From Nocardioides renjunii (GTDB lineage Bacteria; Actinomycetota; Actinomycetes; Propionibacteriales; Nocardioidaceae): a stretch of DNA of 64,000 bases. Location: positions 2,666,001 through 2,730,000 of the forward strand of contig NZ_CP141058.1 of NCBI RefSeq assembly GCF_034661175.1. The letters run 5' to 3'. Of the stretch, positions 15,852 through 23,756 are shown piece after piece. Under the pieces are notes generated by a model. That model saw nothing but the letters and a program-made list of their open reading frames with translations. It did not search any database and was not told where the DNA came from. The position numbers and the translations under genes were made by a program. How positions within the stretch are numbered: the first letter of the stretch is position 1; the number at the start of each line of letters is the position of its first letter.

Positions 15852-17014
15852 CCGAGGTCGTGATCGTCCTGCTCCTGCTGGCCGCCGCGGCGTGGGCCCA
15901 GTGGCTGGTCGCCGACCTCCGGACGCTCCCTGCACCCGGGACTCGTCCCGCACCGGCTCCCGGTGCGGGACACCGGCGGGTGTCGGTCGTGGTGCCGGCG
16001 CGCGACGAGGAGCAGACCCTCCCCGACCTCCTCGCCTCGCTGGCGACGCTCACCGTGCCGGTCGCCGAGGTGGTCGTGGTCGACGACGCCTCGGCCGACC
16101 GCACCGCTGACGTCGCCGCCGGGGCCGGTGCGCGCGTCGTACCCGCCGGCACGCCTCCGCCCGGCTGGACCGGGAAGGCGTGGGCCTGCCACCGCGGCGC
16201 CGAGGAGGCGTCGGGCGACCTGCTCCTGTTCCTCGACGCCGACACCGTGCTCGCGCCCCACGCCCTCGAGTCCCTCCTGGTCGAGCATCGCCGGCGCGGC
16301 GGACTGGTGTCGGTGCAGCCGTTCCACGCCGTCCGCCGGCCCTACGAGCAGCTGTCGGCCTACTTCAACCTGGTGGCGGTGATGGCGAGCTCCGCCTTCA
16401 CCCGGCACCCCCGGCGAGCGATGGCCTTCGGCCCGTGCCTGCTCACCGCCCGCGACGACCTGGCCCACGCCGGCGGGCACGCGGCGGTCCGCGGCGAGGT
16501 CCTCGACGACGCGTCGCTGGCCGCCGCCTACCACCGGGCCGGCCTGCCGGTGTGGTGCGCGGTCGGCGGCGACGCGCTGCGGATGCGCAGCTATCCCGGC
16601 GGGCTCGGTCAGCTCGTGGCCGGGTGGACCAAGAACATCGCGTCCGGGGCGTCGGCCGCCTCACCGTCCGCCACGCTGGGCACGGTGCTGTGGATCAGCG
16701 CCCACCACGCCGTGGCGGTCGGAGCGGTGAGCTCGCTCCTCGAGCTCGTGACCGGGCTCGGTGATGGCCTCAGCACCGGCCACCCGCTGCTGTGGGCCGT
16801 CGCCTGGCTGGGCACGTCGTGGCAGGTGCGCCACGTCCTGCGGCAGGTGGGGGCGTTCCGCTGGTGGACGTGGGCGCTGTTCCCGCTGCCGCTGCTCGCG
16901 TTCGACCTCGTCTTCGCGCGCTCCGCCGCGCTCACCGTCGTACGCCGCTCCGTGCCCTGGCGCGGGCGCGAGGTCGACCTGCGCGGGCGCGGGTCGGCCA
17001 GGGAGGTGGTGTGA
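15848..17014 (+). CDS. Family 2 glycosyltransferase, CrtQ-like (carotenoid glycosylation)
   Basis: A 388-residue membrane-anchored GT-A fold enzyme. One N-terminal helix (residues 3-24) is followed by VSVVVPARDEEQTLPDLL, VVVVDDASADRTADVA and the metal-binding LFLDADTVL. GWTGKAWACHRGAEE is typical of the CrtQ/HpnB-like branch. Two or three helices close the protein. Staphylococcal CrtQ glucosylates a C30 carotenoic acid. Here the acceptor is more likely the hydroxylated ring made by the adjacent P450. ATG 15848 overlaps the P450 stop. The next gene is a CrtO-type acyltransferase, as in the staphyloxanthin pathway. Confidence 0.85.
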   Translation: MTEVVIVLLLLAAAAWAQWLVADLRTLPAPGTRPAPAPGAGHRRVSVVVPARDEEQTLPDLLASLATLTVPVAEVVVVDDASADRTADVAAGAGARVVPAGTPPPGWTGKAWACHRGAEEASGDLLLFLDADTVLAPHALESLLVEHRRRGGLVSVQPFHAVRRPYEQLSAYFNLVAVMASSAFTRHPRRAMAFGPCLLTARDDLAHAGGHAAVRGEVLDDASLAAAYHRAGLPVWCAVGGDALRMRSYPGGLGQLVAGWTKNIASGASAASPSATLGTVLWISAHHAVAVGAVSSLLELVTGLGDGLSTGHPLLWAVAWLGTSWQVRHVLRQVGAFRWWTWALFPLPLLAFDLVFARSAALTVVRRSVPWRGREVDLRGRGSAREVV

Positions 17015-17520
17015 TGCTGCGCTACGTCATGCCGCAGACGCTCACCGTCGTCGTCGACGTCCTCGCGTGGGGCTTCTTCCACGCCGCCACCGGCTACGCC
17101 GCGCACCGGGTCCCCGCCGCGTGGCTCGACCGCGACCGCTGGGCGCTGCGGCCGCGACGCTTCGAGGCGGGCGGGACGTGGTACCGGCGGCGGCTGCGCA
17201 TCCACCGCTGGAAAGACCGGCTCCCCGAGGCCGGCGCGCTGTTCCAGGGCGGCGTCAGCAAGCGCCAGCTGCCGGCCCACGACCTCGACGGCCTGCTGCT
17301 GTTCGTCCGCGAGACCCGGCGCGCCGAGCTGGCCCACTGGTGGGCCCTGTCGTGCGGTCCGCTCTTCGTGCTGTGGAACCCGCCCCTCGCGGCAGGCCTG
17401 CTGGTCGCCTACGGCGTGCTGGTCAACCTTCCGTTCATCGCCATCCAGCGCTACAACCGCTTCCGTACGCAGTCGCTGATCGAGCGGCTGTCCCGACGCC
17501 GGAGCCCGCATGAGCAGTGA
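17014..17520 (+). CDS. CrtO-type glycosyl-carotenoid acyltransferase
   Basis: A 168-residue membrane protein of the glycosyl-4,4'-diaponeurosporenoate acyltransferase (CrtO) family. Family features are the IHRWKDRLPEAG motif near 62, FQGGVSKRQL near 79, and terminal helices. In Staphylococcus aureus CrtO esterifies the sugar of glycosylated carotenoid with a fatty acid. The same role on a ring-hydroxylated glycoside is inferred here from the adjacent CrtQ-like enzyme. I favour ATG 17014, 6 bases after GGAGGT. The GTG at 17011 is also in frame and would give a GTGA overlap. Confidence 0.82.
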   Translation: MLRYVMPQTLTVVVDVLAWGFFHAATGYAAHRVPAAWLDRDRWALRPRRFEAGGTWYRRRLRIHRWKDRLPEAGALFQGGVSKRQLPAHDLDGLLLFVRETRRAELAHWWALSCGPLFVLWNPPLAAGLLVAYGVLVNLPFIAIQRYNRFRTQSLIERLSRRRSPHEQ

Positions 17521-18394
17521 AGCCGCCGAACGCCAGGCAACCCCCCGCGCCCGGGTCCGTCCCGACGAGGGGACCGGGTCGCGCCACGGGCCGATCGCGC
17601 AGCTCCTCATCGCCTGGTCCCCCCTCAGCGCGATCCTCGCCGCCTACTGGCTCGCCCAGTGGATCACCGCCCCGCTCGGCACCGGCGACGGCGCGTCCAC
17701 CAACCGGCTCGGCGCCGGCCTGCACGTCCTGGGTCCGGCGCACGGCGACGAGCGCGTCTTCGGCACGGTCCCCAGCAGCTGGCTTCAGCAGCGCCTCACC
17801 GACGGGGGCACGCACTGGTACGACGCGGTGGCGGCCCTCGTCTACGTCACCCACTTCGTCACCATCCCGCTGCTGACGGCCGTGGTGTGGTTCCGGCTGC
17901 GCGACCGGTTCCGCGACTGGCTCACCGCCGTGCTGGCCATGTCGCTCATCGGGATCGCGGGCTACCTCCTCTACCCCGCCGCGCCGCCCTGGCTGGCCTC
18001 GCAGCGGGGCGCCATCGAGTCCGTGGACCGCATCTCCCACGTGGGGTGGGAGCACCTCGGGCTGGGTGGGATCGGGTCCCTGGTGGAGCTCGGCCAGTCC
18101 GGCAGCAACCCGGTCGCCGCCATGCCGTCGCTGCACGCCGGTGCCGCCCTGCTGACCGCGCTGTTCCTCTGGCCCTCCGTCGGCCGGATCGCCCGGGCCG
18201 CCCTGCTGACCTACGCCGTGGCGATGGCCCTGACCCTCGTCTACACCGGCGAGCACTACGTCGTCGACGTCGCGGCGGGCTGGCTCGTCGCCGCCCTCGG
18301 CGCCGCCGCCCCACGGGCGGGCCGCGCGCTGCTGGGCACGCATGCGCGGGTTCCCCACGGGTACCCCTCCTCACCCGGGCCGGGCGACGCATGA
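17510..18394 (+). CDS. PAP2-family membrane phosphatase/phosphotransferase (Aur1/Ipt1-like)
   Basis: A 294-residue membrane protein with about six helices. The PAP2 motifs read AAMPSLHAGAALL and TGEHYVVDVAAG, with the histidines of the second and third motifs present. This spacing is typical of the inositolphosphotransferase/Aur1-like subgroup. In this operon it could dephosphorylate a prenyl diphosphate or handle a lipid phosphate. Neither is shown by sequence. The N-terminal 25 residues are hydrophilic. ATG 17510 overlaps the acyltransferase by 11 bases. Confidence 0.82.
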   Translation: MSSEAAERQATPRARVRPDEGTGSRHGPIAQLLIAWSPLSAILAAYWLAQWITAPLGTGDGASTNRLGAGLHVLGPAHGDERVFGTVPSSWLQQRLTDGGTHWYDAVAALVYVTHFVTIPLLTAVVWFRLRDRFRDWLTAVLAMSLIGIAGYLLYPAAPPWLASQRGAIESVDRISHVGWEHLGLGGIGSLVELGQSGSNPVAAMPSLHAGAALLTALFLWPSVGRIARAALLTYAVAMALTLVYTGEHYVVDVAAGWLVAALGAAAPRAGRALLGTHARVPHGYPSSPGPGDA

Positions 18395-19251
18395 CCGGCC
18401 CCGACGCGCGGACGGAGGGCCTGGTGACCGCCGGAGTCGCTCCTGAGCCGGCCGCCGGGCGTTCTCCCGTCCGGGGCCTGGTCGCCGCGTCGCACCCTGC
18501 GCCGGCGCTGGCCGTCACCGTCCTGGCGGGGCTCCTCGCCGCGGCGCAGGGCCTCAGCCCCGGCCGCGCCGCGCTCGTCGTGGCGGCGGTGCTGGCCGGA
18601 CAGCTGTCCATCGGCTGGAGCAACGACCTCGTCGACCTGTCCCGTGACCGCCGGGCGGGACGCCTCGACAAGCCGCTGGTCACCGGCGCGGGGTCGGGGC
18701 GCGTCGTACGCCTGGCGTGCGCGGGCGCGGTCGTGGCCTGCGTCGGGCTGTCCCTGGCGCTCGGGACCGTCGCCGGGCTGCTGCACCTGGGCTGCGTCGC
18801 GTCGGCGTGGGCCTACAACCTCGGCCTCAAGGCCACCGTCTGGTCGTGGGTGCCCTACGCCCTGTCCTTCGGGGGGCTGACGGCCGTGGTGACCTGGGCC
18901 GACGGCGAGGCGCCGCCGTGGTGGTGGCCCGTCGGCGCGGCGCTGCTCGGCGTGGGCGCCCACCTGCTCAACGTCCTGCCCGACCTCGACGACGACGCCG
19001 CCACCGGCGTCCGCGGCCTGCCGCACCGGCTCGGCCCCCGTCGGATCGCGCCGGTGGCCGGCGCCGTCCTCGTCGCCGCATCCGCGGTGGTGCTCGTGGG
19101 TGCCGCACCGCCCACCGTCGTCGCCGTGGCGGCGGCCGCGTGCGTCCTGGTCCTCGCGGTCGTCGTGGTCCGCGGCTCGGGTCGGCTGCCCTTCCTGGCC
19201 GCCATCGCCATCGCCCTCGCCGACGCGGCGCTCCTGGTGGTGGCGCGATGA
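18391..19251 (+). CDS. UbiA-family prenyltransferase
   Basis: A 286-residue polytopic intramembrane prenyltransferase. The first aspartate motif is WSNDLVDLSRDRRAGRLDK (near 78, NDxxDxxxD) and the second is LPDLDDDAATGVRG (near 197). The family joins prenyl diphosphates to aromatic or other acceptors. Its neighbours (geranylgeranyl reductase, type III PKS) point to prenylation of a phenolic polyketide with GGPP. The alternative is a lycopene elongase (CrtEb/LbtBC), also a UbiA enzyme found in C50 carotenoid clusters. ATG 18391 overlaps the PAP2 stop. Confidence 0.88.
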   Translation: MTGPDARTEGLVTAGVAPEPAAGRSPVRGLVAASHPAPALAVTVLAGLLAAAQGLSPGRAALVVAAVLAGQLSIGWSNDLVDLSRDRRAGRLDKPLVTGAGSGRVVRLACAGAVVACVGLSLALGTVAGLLHLGCVASAWAYNLGLKATVWSWVPYALSFGGLTAVVTWADGEAPPWWWPVGAALLGVGAHLLNVLPDLDDDAATGVRGLPHRLGPRRIAPVAGAVLVAASAVVLVGAAPPTVVAVAAAACVLVLAVVVVRGSGRLPFLAAIAIALADAALLVVAR

Positions 19252-20462
19252 CGACCCCGCAGGTGGAGGAGCACTGGGACGTCGTCGTGGTCGGGGCCGG
19301 CCCGGCGGGCGCCGCCGCGGCGCTGGGCGCGCTGACCGCCGACCCGGCACTGCGCGTCCTGCTCCTCGACCGCAGCGACTTCCCGCGCGACAAGTCCTGC
19401 GGCGACGGCATCGCGCCGCACGTCCTCGACTCCCTGGCGGAGGTCGGCGCCGGCGACGTCATCGACGACTGGGCGCCGCTGCGCGACCTCGAGATGTCCC
19501 ACGGCCACGTGTCCGTGTCGGGCGCGATGCGGCGCGAGGTCCACGTGGTGCCCCGCGAGGTCTTCGACGCCCGCCTGGTCGAGCGGGCCGTCGCGGCCGG
19601 CGCGGTCCTGCGCCGGCACCGCGCCACCTCGGTCAGCACCCCGGGGGTCCCGGTCGTCTCCGGGGAGATCGGCGCCGAGGTGGTCGTCGGGGCCGACGGC
19701 GCCCACTCCCTGGTCCGCGAGGCGCTGCTGGGCAGGCGTCGCGACCCCCGCGCCATCGCGATCCGCGGCTACGCCCCCACCACGCCGGAGATGCGCGGTC
19801 GGCAGCTCATCCGCTACGGCCACCGCCGGCAGCCGTCGTACGCCTGGGCCTTCGACCGCGGCGACGGCCTGGCCAACGTCGGCTACGGCGAGCTGCTGCC
19901 GGACGACCGGTCCGGGGCCGCTCCCCCGAGCCGGGCGCTGCTGCTCGAGCAGCTCGAGGAGCTCGTCCCCGGCGCGGCCGCCACCGGCTCCGGCTGGCGC
20001 GGGCACCACCTGCCGCTCAGCAGCTGGCGGTGGGACCAGCCCGACGGGCGCGTCCTCCTGGTCGGTGACGCGGCCGGACTGGTCAACCCGATGACGGGCG
20101 AGGGCATCTACTACGCCGTCGCCACCGGCATCGCCGCGGGCCGCAACGCGGCCGGGGCGATCAGGAGCGGGCGGGCCGACGACGCCGGTGCCCGGCACCG
20201 CCGGGTCGTGCGCTCGCTGCTGGGCCGACACCTGCGTCACACCTTCGTGGCGTCCCGGCTGGCCCGCGCGCCCCGGCTCGTCGACGCCGGGATCGAGGCG
20301 GCCGGCCGCGACCGCCACGTCTTCGACACCCTCGTGGAGCTCGGGCTCGGTGGCGGCCGCATCGACGCCCGCCTCGCCACCGGCCTGCTCCGCTCCCTCG
20401 CCCGACCGTCCCGCCCCTCCCCCGAGCTCGACACCGACCCCCAGGAAGTCCGAGGTGGCTGA
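19248..20462 (+). CDS. Geranylgeranyl reductase-family FAD oxidoreductase
   Basis: A 404-residue flavoprotein. The FAD-binding motif [15 protein letters not shown] is near residue 12, the signature [15 protein letters not shown] near 45, and the second flavin motif [19 protein letters not shown] near 265. The CGDG and PMTGEGI segments are hallmarks of geranylgeranyl reductases (ChlP, archaeal GGR), which saturate prenyl chains. Next to UbiA, it probably reduces a geranylgeranyl side chain on the prenylated product, or free GGPP. ATG 19248 overlaps the UbiA stop. Confidence 0.88.
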   Translation: MTTPQVEEHWDVVVVGAGPAGAAAALGALTADPALRVLLLDRSDFPRDKSCGDGIAPHVLDSLAEVGAGDVIDDWAPLRDLEMSHGHVSVSGAMRREVHVVPREVFDARLVERAVAAGAVLRRHRATSVSTPGVPVVSGEIGAEVVVGADGAHSLVREALLGRRRDPRAIAIRGYAPTTPEMRGRQLIRYGHRRQPSYAWAFDRGDGLANVGYGELLPDDRSGAAPPSRALLLEQLEELVPGAAATGSGWRGHHLPLSSWRWDQPDGRVLLVGDAAGLVNPMTGEGIYYAVATGIAAGRNAAGAIRSGRADDAGARHRRVVRSLLGRHLRHTFVASRLARAPRLVDAGIEAAGRDRHVFDTLVELGLGGGRIDARLATGLLRSLARPSRPSPELDTDPQEVRGG

Positions 20463-20463
20463 C

Positions 20464-21540
20464 ATGAGGATCCTCACTGTCCGCAGCGCCCTCCCGCCCT
20501 ACGCGCACCCCCAGGCCGAGATCACCGAAGCGTTCTCGCACGTGATCTCCGAGCGCAGCCTCGACCACGCCCTGCTGCGGCGCTTCCACGCCAACGCCGG
20601 CGTCGAGCGGCGGCACACGGTGCTGCCCCTCGAGGACTACGCCGGCCTGCGCGACTTCGGGCACGCCAACGACCTGTTCATCGAGCACGCCGTCGAGCTG
20701 GGCTCGCGGGCGCTCGCCGACGCCCTGAAGGCCGCGGACCTCACCCCCTCCGACGTGGACCTCGTCGTCACCGCCACCGTCACCGGTCTGGCCGTGCCGT
20801 CGCTCGACGCGCGGATCGCGGCGCAGCTCGGCATGCGCGAGGACGTGCGCCGCATGCCGCTGGTGGGTCTGGGCTGCGTGGCCGGCGCGGCGGGCGTCGC
20901 CCGGCTGCACGACTACCTCCTCGGCCACCCCGACCACACCGCGGTCCTCGTGGCCGTCGAGCTGTGCTCGCTGACCCTGCAGCGCGACGACGTCTCGGTG
21001 CCCAACCTGGTGGCCAGCGGTCTCTTCGGCGACGGCGCCGCGGCCGTGGTCGCCACGGGGCCGGCCAGCGGGAGGGCCCACGAGAGCGGCTCGGGCGGGC
21101 GGGTGCAGGTCCTCGACTCCCGCAGCCGGCTCTACCCCGACAGCGAGCGCACGATGGGCTTCGACGTGGCCGCGAGCGGCCTGCGGATCGTGCTCGACGC
21201 GGAGGTGCCCAGCCTCGTCGAGCGCTACGTCCGCGCCGACGTGGACGCCTTCCTCGCCGACCACGGCCTCACCCGCGACGACATCGGGTTCTGGGTGTGC
21301 CACCCGGGCGGGCCCAAGGTCATCGAGGCGCTGCAGACGGCGCTCGAGGTGCCGCGTGAGGCCGTGCAGCTGACCTGGGAGTCCCTGGCCCGCGTCGGCA
21401 ACCTGTCGTCGGTCTCGGTGCTGCACGTCCTGGAGGACACGCTCGCGCAGCGCCCACCGGAGCCCGGCAGCCACGGCGTCCTCCTCGCCATGGGCCCCGG
21501 CTTCTGCTCCGAGATCGTGCTGCTGAGGGCCGACGCGTGA
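20464..21540 (+). CDS. Type III polyketide synthase
   Basis: A 358-residue chalcone/stilbene-synthase-fold enzyme. The catalytic triad is present: cysteine near 138 in [12 protein letters not shown], histidine near 280 in [13 protein letters not shown], and asparagine near 313 in [11 protein letters not shown]. It opens with [18 protein letters not shown]. Enzymes adjacent to an ICMT-like methyltransferase and an FAD hydroxylase (SrsA of Streptomyces griseus, BpsA of Bacillus) condense fatty acyl-CoA with malonyl units into alkylresorcinols or alkylpyrones. Starter length and ring type cannot be read from sequence. It starts one base after the reductase stop. Confidence 0.92.
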   Translation: MRILTVRSALPPYAHPQAEITEAFSHVISERSLDHALLRRFHANAGVERRHTVLPLEDYAGLRDFGHANDLFIEHAVELGSRALADALKAADLTPSDVDLVVTATVTGLAVPSLDARIAAQLGMREDVRRMPLVGLGCVAGAAGVARLHDYLLGHPDHTAVLVAVELCSLTLQRDDVSVPNLVASGLFGDGAAAVVATGPASGRAHESGSGGRVQVLDSRSRLYPDSERTMGFDVAASGLRIVLDAEVPSLVERYVRADVDAFLADHGLTRDDIGFWVCHPGGPKVIEALQTALEVPREAVQLTWESLARVGNLSSVSVLHVLEDTLAQRPPEPGSHGVLLAMGPGFCSEIVLLRADA

Positions 21541-22094
21541 CCACCCTGCTCGCCTTCACCGTCCTGGTCGCCCTCGTCGGCCTCGAGCGGATCGCCGAGC
21601 TCGTCGTGTCCACCCGCAACGCCGCCTGGAGCCGCGAGCGCGGCGGCGTGGAGACCGGCCTGGGCCACTTCCCCTTCATGGTGGTGCTGCACATCGGGCT
21701 GCTCGTCGGCGCGCTCGTCGAGGCGTGGGTACGACGCCCCGACGTCCCATCGCTGCTCGCCTGGTCGATGCTCGCCCTGGTCCTCGCCTCCCAGGCCCTG
21801 CGGTGGTGGTGCATCGCCACCCTGGGGCGGCGCTGGAACACCCGGGTCATCGTCGTCCCGGGGCTCGCGCCGGTGCGGTCGGGGCCCTACCGCTTCCTCA
21901 GCCACCCCAACTACGTCGCCGTGGTCGTCGAGGGCGTCGCGCTCCCGCTGGTGCACGCCGCGTGGATCACGGCCGTCGTCTTCACCGTCCTCAACGCCGG
22001 GCTGCTCGCCGTACGCATCCGCGCGGAGGACGCCGCCCTCGCCACGCTCCCCCGCACCACGCTGCCCCCCACGACGGAGACCGCCGGTGCATGA
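21537..22094 (+). CDS. Isoprenylcysteine carboxyl methyltransferase-like (SrsB/BpsB-type) methyltransferase
   Basis: A 185-residue membrane methyltransferase of the ICMT family with about five helices. The C-terminal SAM-binding part shows [17 protein letters not shown], the family's core motif (RHPNY-type), then a late acidic segment IRAEDAAL. Stand-alone bacterial ICMT relatives next to type III PKSs (SrsB, BpsB) O-methylate alkylresorcinols or alkylpyrones rather than prenylcysteine. The GTG start overlaps the PKS stop, which fits that role. Confidence 0.88.
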   Translation: MTTLLAFTVLVALVGLERIAELVVSTRNAAWSRERGGVETGLGHFPFMVVLHIGLLVGALVEAWVRRPDVPSLLAWSMLALVLASQALRWWCIATLGRRWNTRVIVVPGLAPVRSGPYRFLSHPNYVAVVVEGVALPLVHAAWITAVVFTVLNAGLLAVRIRAEDAALATLPRTTLPPTTETAGA

Positions 22095-23121
22095 CGTGGT
22101 GGTCGCAGGTGGCGGCCCGGTCGGGATGGCGGCGGCGCTGCACGCCCACCGTGCCGGGCTCGACGTCGTCGTGCACGAGCCGCGCACCGGTCCCATCGAC
22201 AAGGCGTGCGGCGAGGGCCTGATGCCGGGCGCCGTCGCCGAGCTGGCCGACCTCGGGGTGCACCCGCACGGGCGGCCCATCTCCGGAATCCACTACCTCG
22301 ACGGGACCGGTCCCGGGGCCACCGCCCGCTTCACCGCCGGCCCCGGCCGCGGCGTACGGCGCACGGTCCTGCACGACGCGCTCGCCGCGGAGGTCGCGGC
22401 ACGCGGCATCGAGGTGCACCCCCACCCCGTCCAGTCCGTCGAGGACGCGGGCGACCACCTCCTCGTGGACGGGCGTCCCACCCGCTACCTCGTCGCCGCC
22501 GACGGCCTCCACTCGCCGGTGCGCCGGCTGGTCGGCCTCGACGCCACCGCGCCGGGACGCCGCCGCTTCGGGCTGCGCTGCCACGTCCGGCAGGCGCCCT
22601 GGACCCCCTACGTCGAGGTCCACTGGTCCCACCGCGCGGAGGCCTACGTCACGCCCGTGGACGACCACCTCGTCGGCGTGGCCGTCCTCGGTGACGCCGG
22701 CGCCCGGTTCGAGGACCTGCTGTCCGACTTCCCGCTGCTGCAGGAGCGCCTCACCGGTCCCAGCACGCGCGTCATGGGCGCCGGTCCCCTGCGCCAGCGG
22801 GTGAGCGCGAGGTCGCGCGGGCGCGTGCTGCTGGTCGGCGACGCGGCGGGCTACGTCGACGCACTCACCGGCGAGGGCATCGCGCTCGGCCTCGGCCAGG
22901 CGCGGGCCGCGGTGGCGTGCGTGGCGGCCGGACGCCCCGACCGCTACGACCCGTGGGCGCGCCGGCTCGGGAGGCGCCACGAGCTGCTCACCCACCTGCT
23001 GCTCCGGGCCACCGCCCACCCACCCGTCCGCCGTCGGCTCGTGCCCGCGGCGACCCGGCTGCCCTGGCTCTTCGGGGCCGCCGTCAACCAGCTCGCCCGA
23101 CCCGTGGGGAGGCCCGCATGA
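22087..23121 (+). CDS. FAD-dependent monooxygenase (SrsC-like aromatic hydroxylase)
   Basis: A 344-residue flavoprotein hydroxylase. The FAD motif is VVVAGGGPVGMAAALHAHRA at residues 4-23, followed by KACGEGLMPGAV, DGLHSPVRRL, and [23 protein letters not shown] near 250. In S. griseus SrsC hydroxylates a methylated alkylresorcinol to a hydroquinone that oxidises to a quinone. The same PKS-methyltransferase-hydroxylase order is present here. CGEG in place of a PHBH-like sequence also recalls the geranylgeranyl reductase group, so a reductase role is possible. The GTG start overlaps the previous gene by 8 bases. Confidence 0.85.
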   Translation: MHDVVVAGGGPVGMAAALHAHRAGLDVVVHEPRTGPIDKACGEGLMPGAVAELADLGVHPHGRPISGIHYLDGTGPGATARFTAGPGRGVRRTVLHDALAAEVAARGIEVHPHPVQSVEDAGDHLLVDGRPTRYLVAADGLHSPVRRLVGLDATAPGRRRFGLRCHVRQAPWTPYVEVHWSHRAEAYVTPVDDHLVGVAVLGDAGARFEDLLSDFPLLQERLTGPSTRVMGAGPLRQRVSARSRGRVLLVGDAAGYVDALTGEGIALGLGQARAAVACVAAGRPDRYDPWARRLGRRHELLTHLLLRATAHPPVRRRLVPAATRLPWLFGAAVNQLARPVGRPA

Positions 23122-23705
23122 CCGACACCGTCCAGCGCACGCCCGAGCTCGTCGTCCTCCTCGACGAGGACGGCGGCGCCGTCGGCACCGCCGACAAGTC
23201 GCAGGTCCACCACGCCGGCACACCGCTCCACCTGGCATTCAGCTGCTACCTGTTCGACGAGGCCGGCAACGTCCTCGTCACCCAGCGCGCCCTCGCCAAG
23301 CGGACCTTCCCCGGCGTGTGGACCAACAGCTGCTGCGGGCACCCCGCCCCCGGCGAGTCCCTGCCCGACGCCGTACGCCGCCGGGTGCAGCAGGAGCTCG
23401 GCACGGGCGTGCGCGACCTCACGCTCGTGCTGCCCCGCTTCCGCTACACGGCCGAGCAGGAGGGGGTCGTGGAGAACGAGATGTGCCCCGTCTTCGTGGC
23501 CGTCGTCGACGGACCGGTCACCCGTGACCCCGACGAGGTCGAGGCGACGACGTGGGAGCCGTGGCCGGAGTTCCGCGCCGCCGTCCTCGACGGCAGCCGG
23601 ACGGTCTCCGCGTGGTGCCGCGAGCAGGTCCGGCAGCTGCCGGAGGACCCCCTCGGCGCTCCGGCGGCACCCACGTCCGACCTCCCCGCCGCCGCCCGGG
23701 GCTGA
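23118..23705 (+). CDS. idi: Isopentenyl-diphosphate delta-isomerase type 1
   Basis: A 195-residue Nudix-fold enzyme interconverting IPP and DMAPP. The catalytic cysteine is in TNSCCGHPAPGESLPDA, and the metal/acid cluster includes EQEGVVENEMCPVF and the late TTWEPW. It is the last gene of the operon, overlapping the hydroxylase by ATGA. Its presence gives the operon its own supply of allylic starter for GGPP. The 20 C-terminal residues are low complexity. Confidence 0.95.
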   Translation: MTDTVQRTPELVVLLDEDGGAVGTADKSQVHHAGTPLHLAFSCYLFDEAGNVLVTQRALAKRTFPGVWTNSCCGHPAPGESLPDAVRRRVQQELGTGVRDLTLVLPRFRYTAEQEGVVENEMCPVFVAVVDGPVTRDPDEVEATTWEPWPEFRAAVLDGSRTVSAWCREQVRQLPEDPLGAPAAPTSDLPAAARG

Positions 23706-23756
23706 AGCCGGGCGGTTCGGCTGCGCCGCCTTGGTGGGTGTGAAACGCTGGGGCCG

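Noticed and set aside
22087-23121. A second geranylgeranyl reductase rather than a hydroxylase
   Set aside because: It shares CGEG and TGEGI with that group, but its place after the PKS and methyltransferase matches SrsC. The alternative is left open in the entry.
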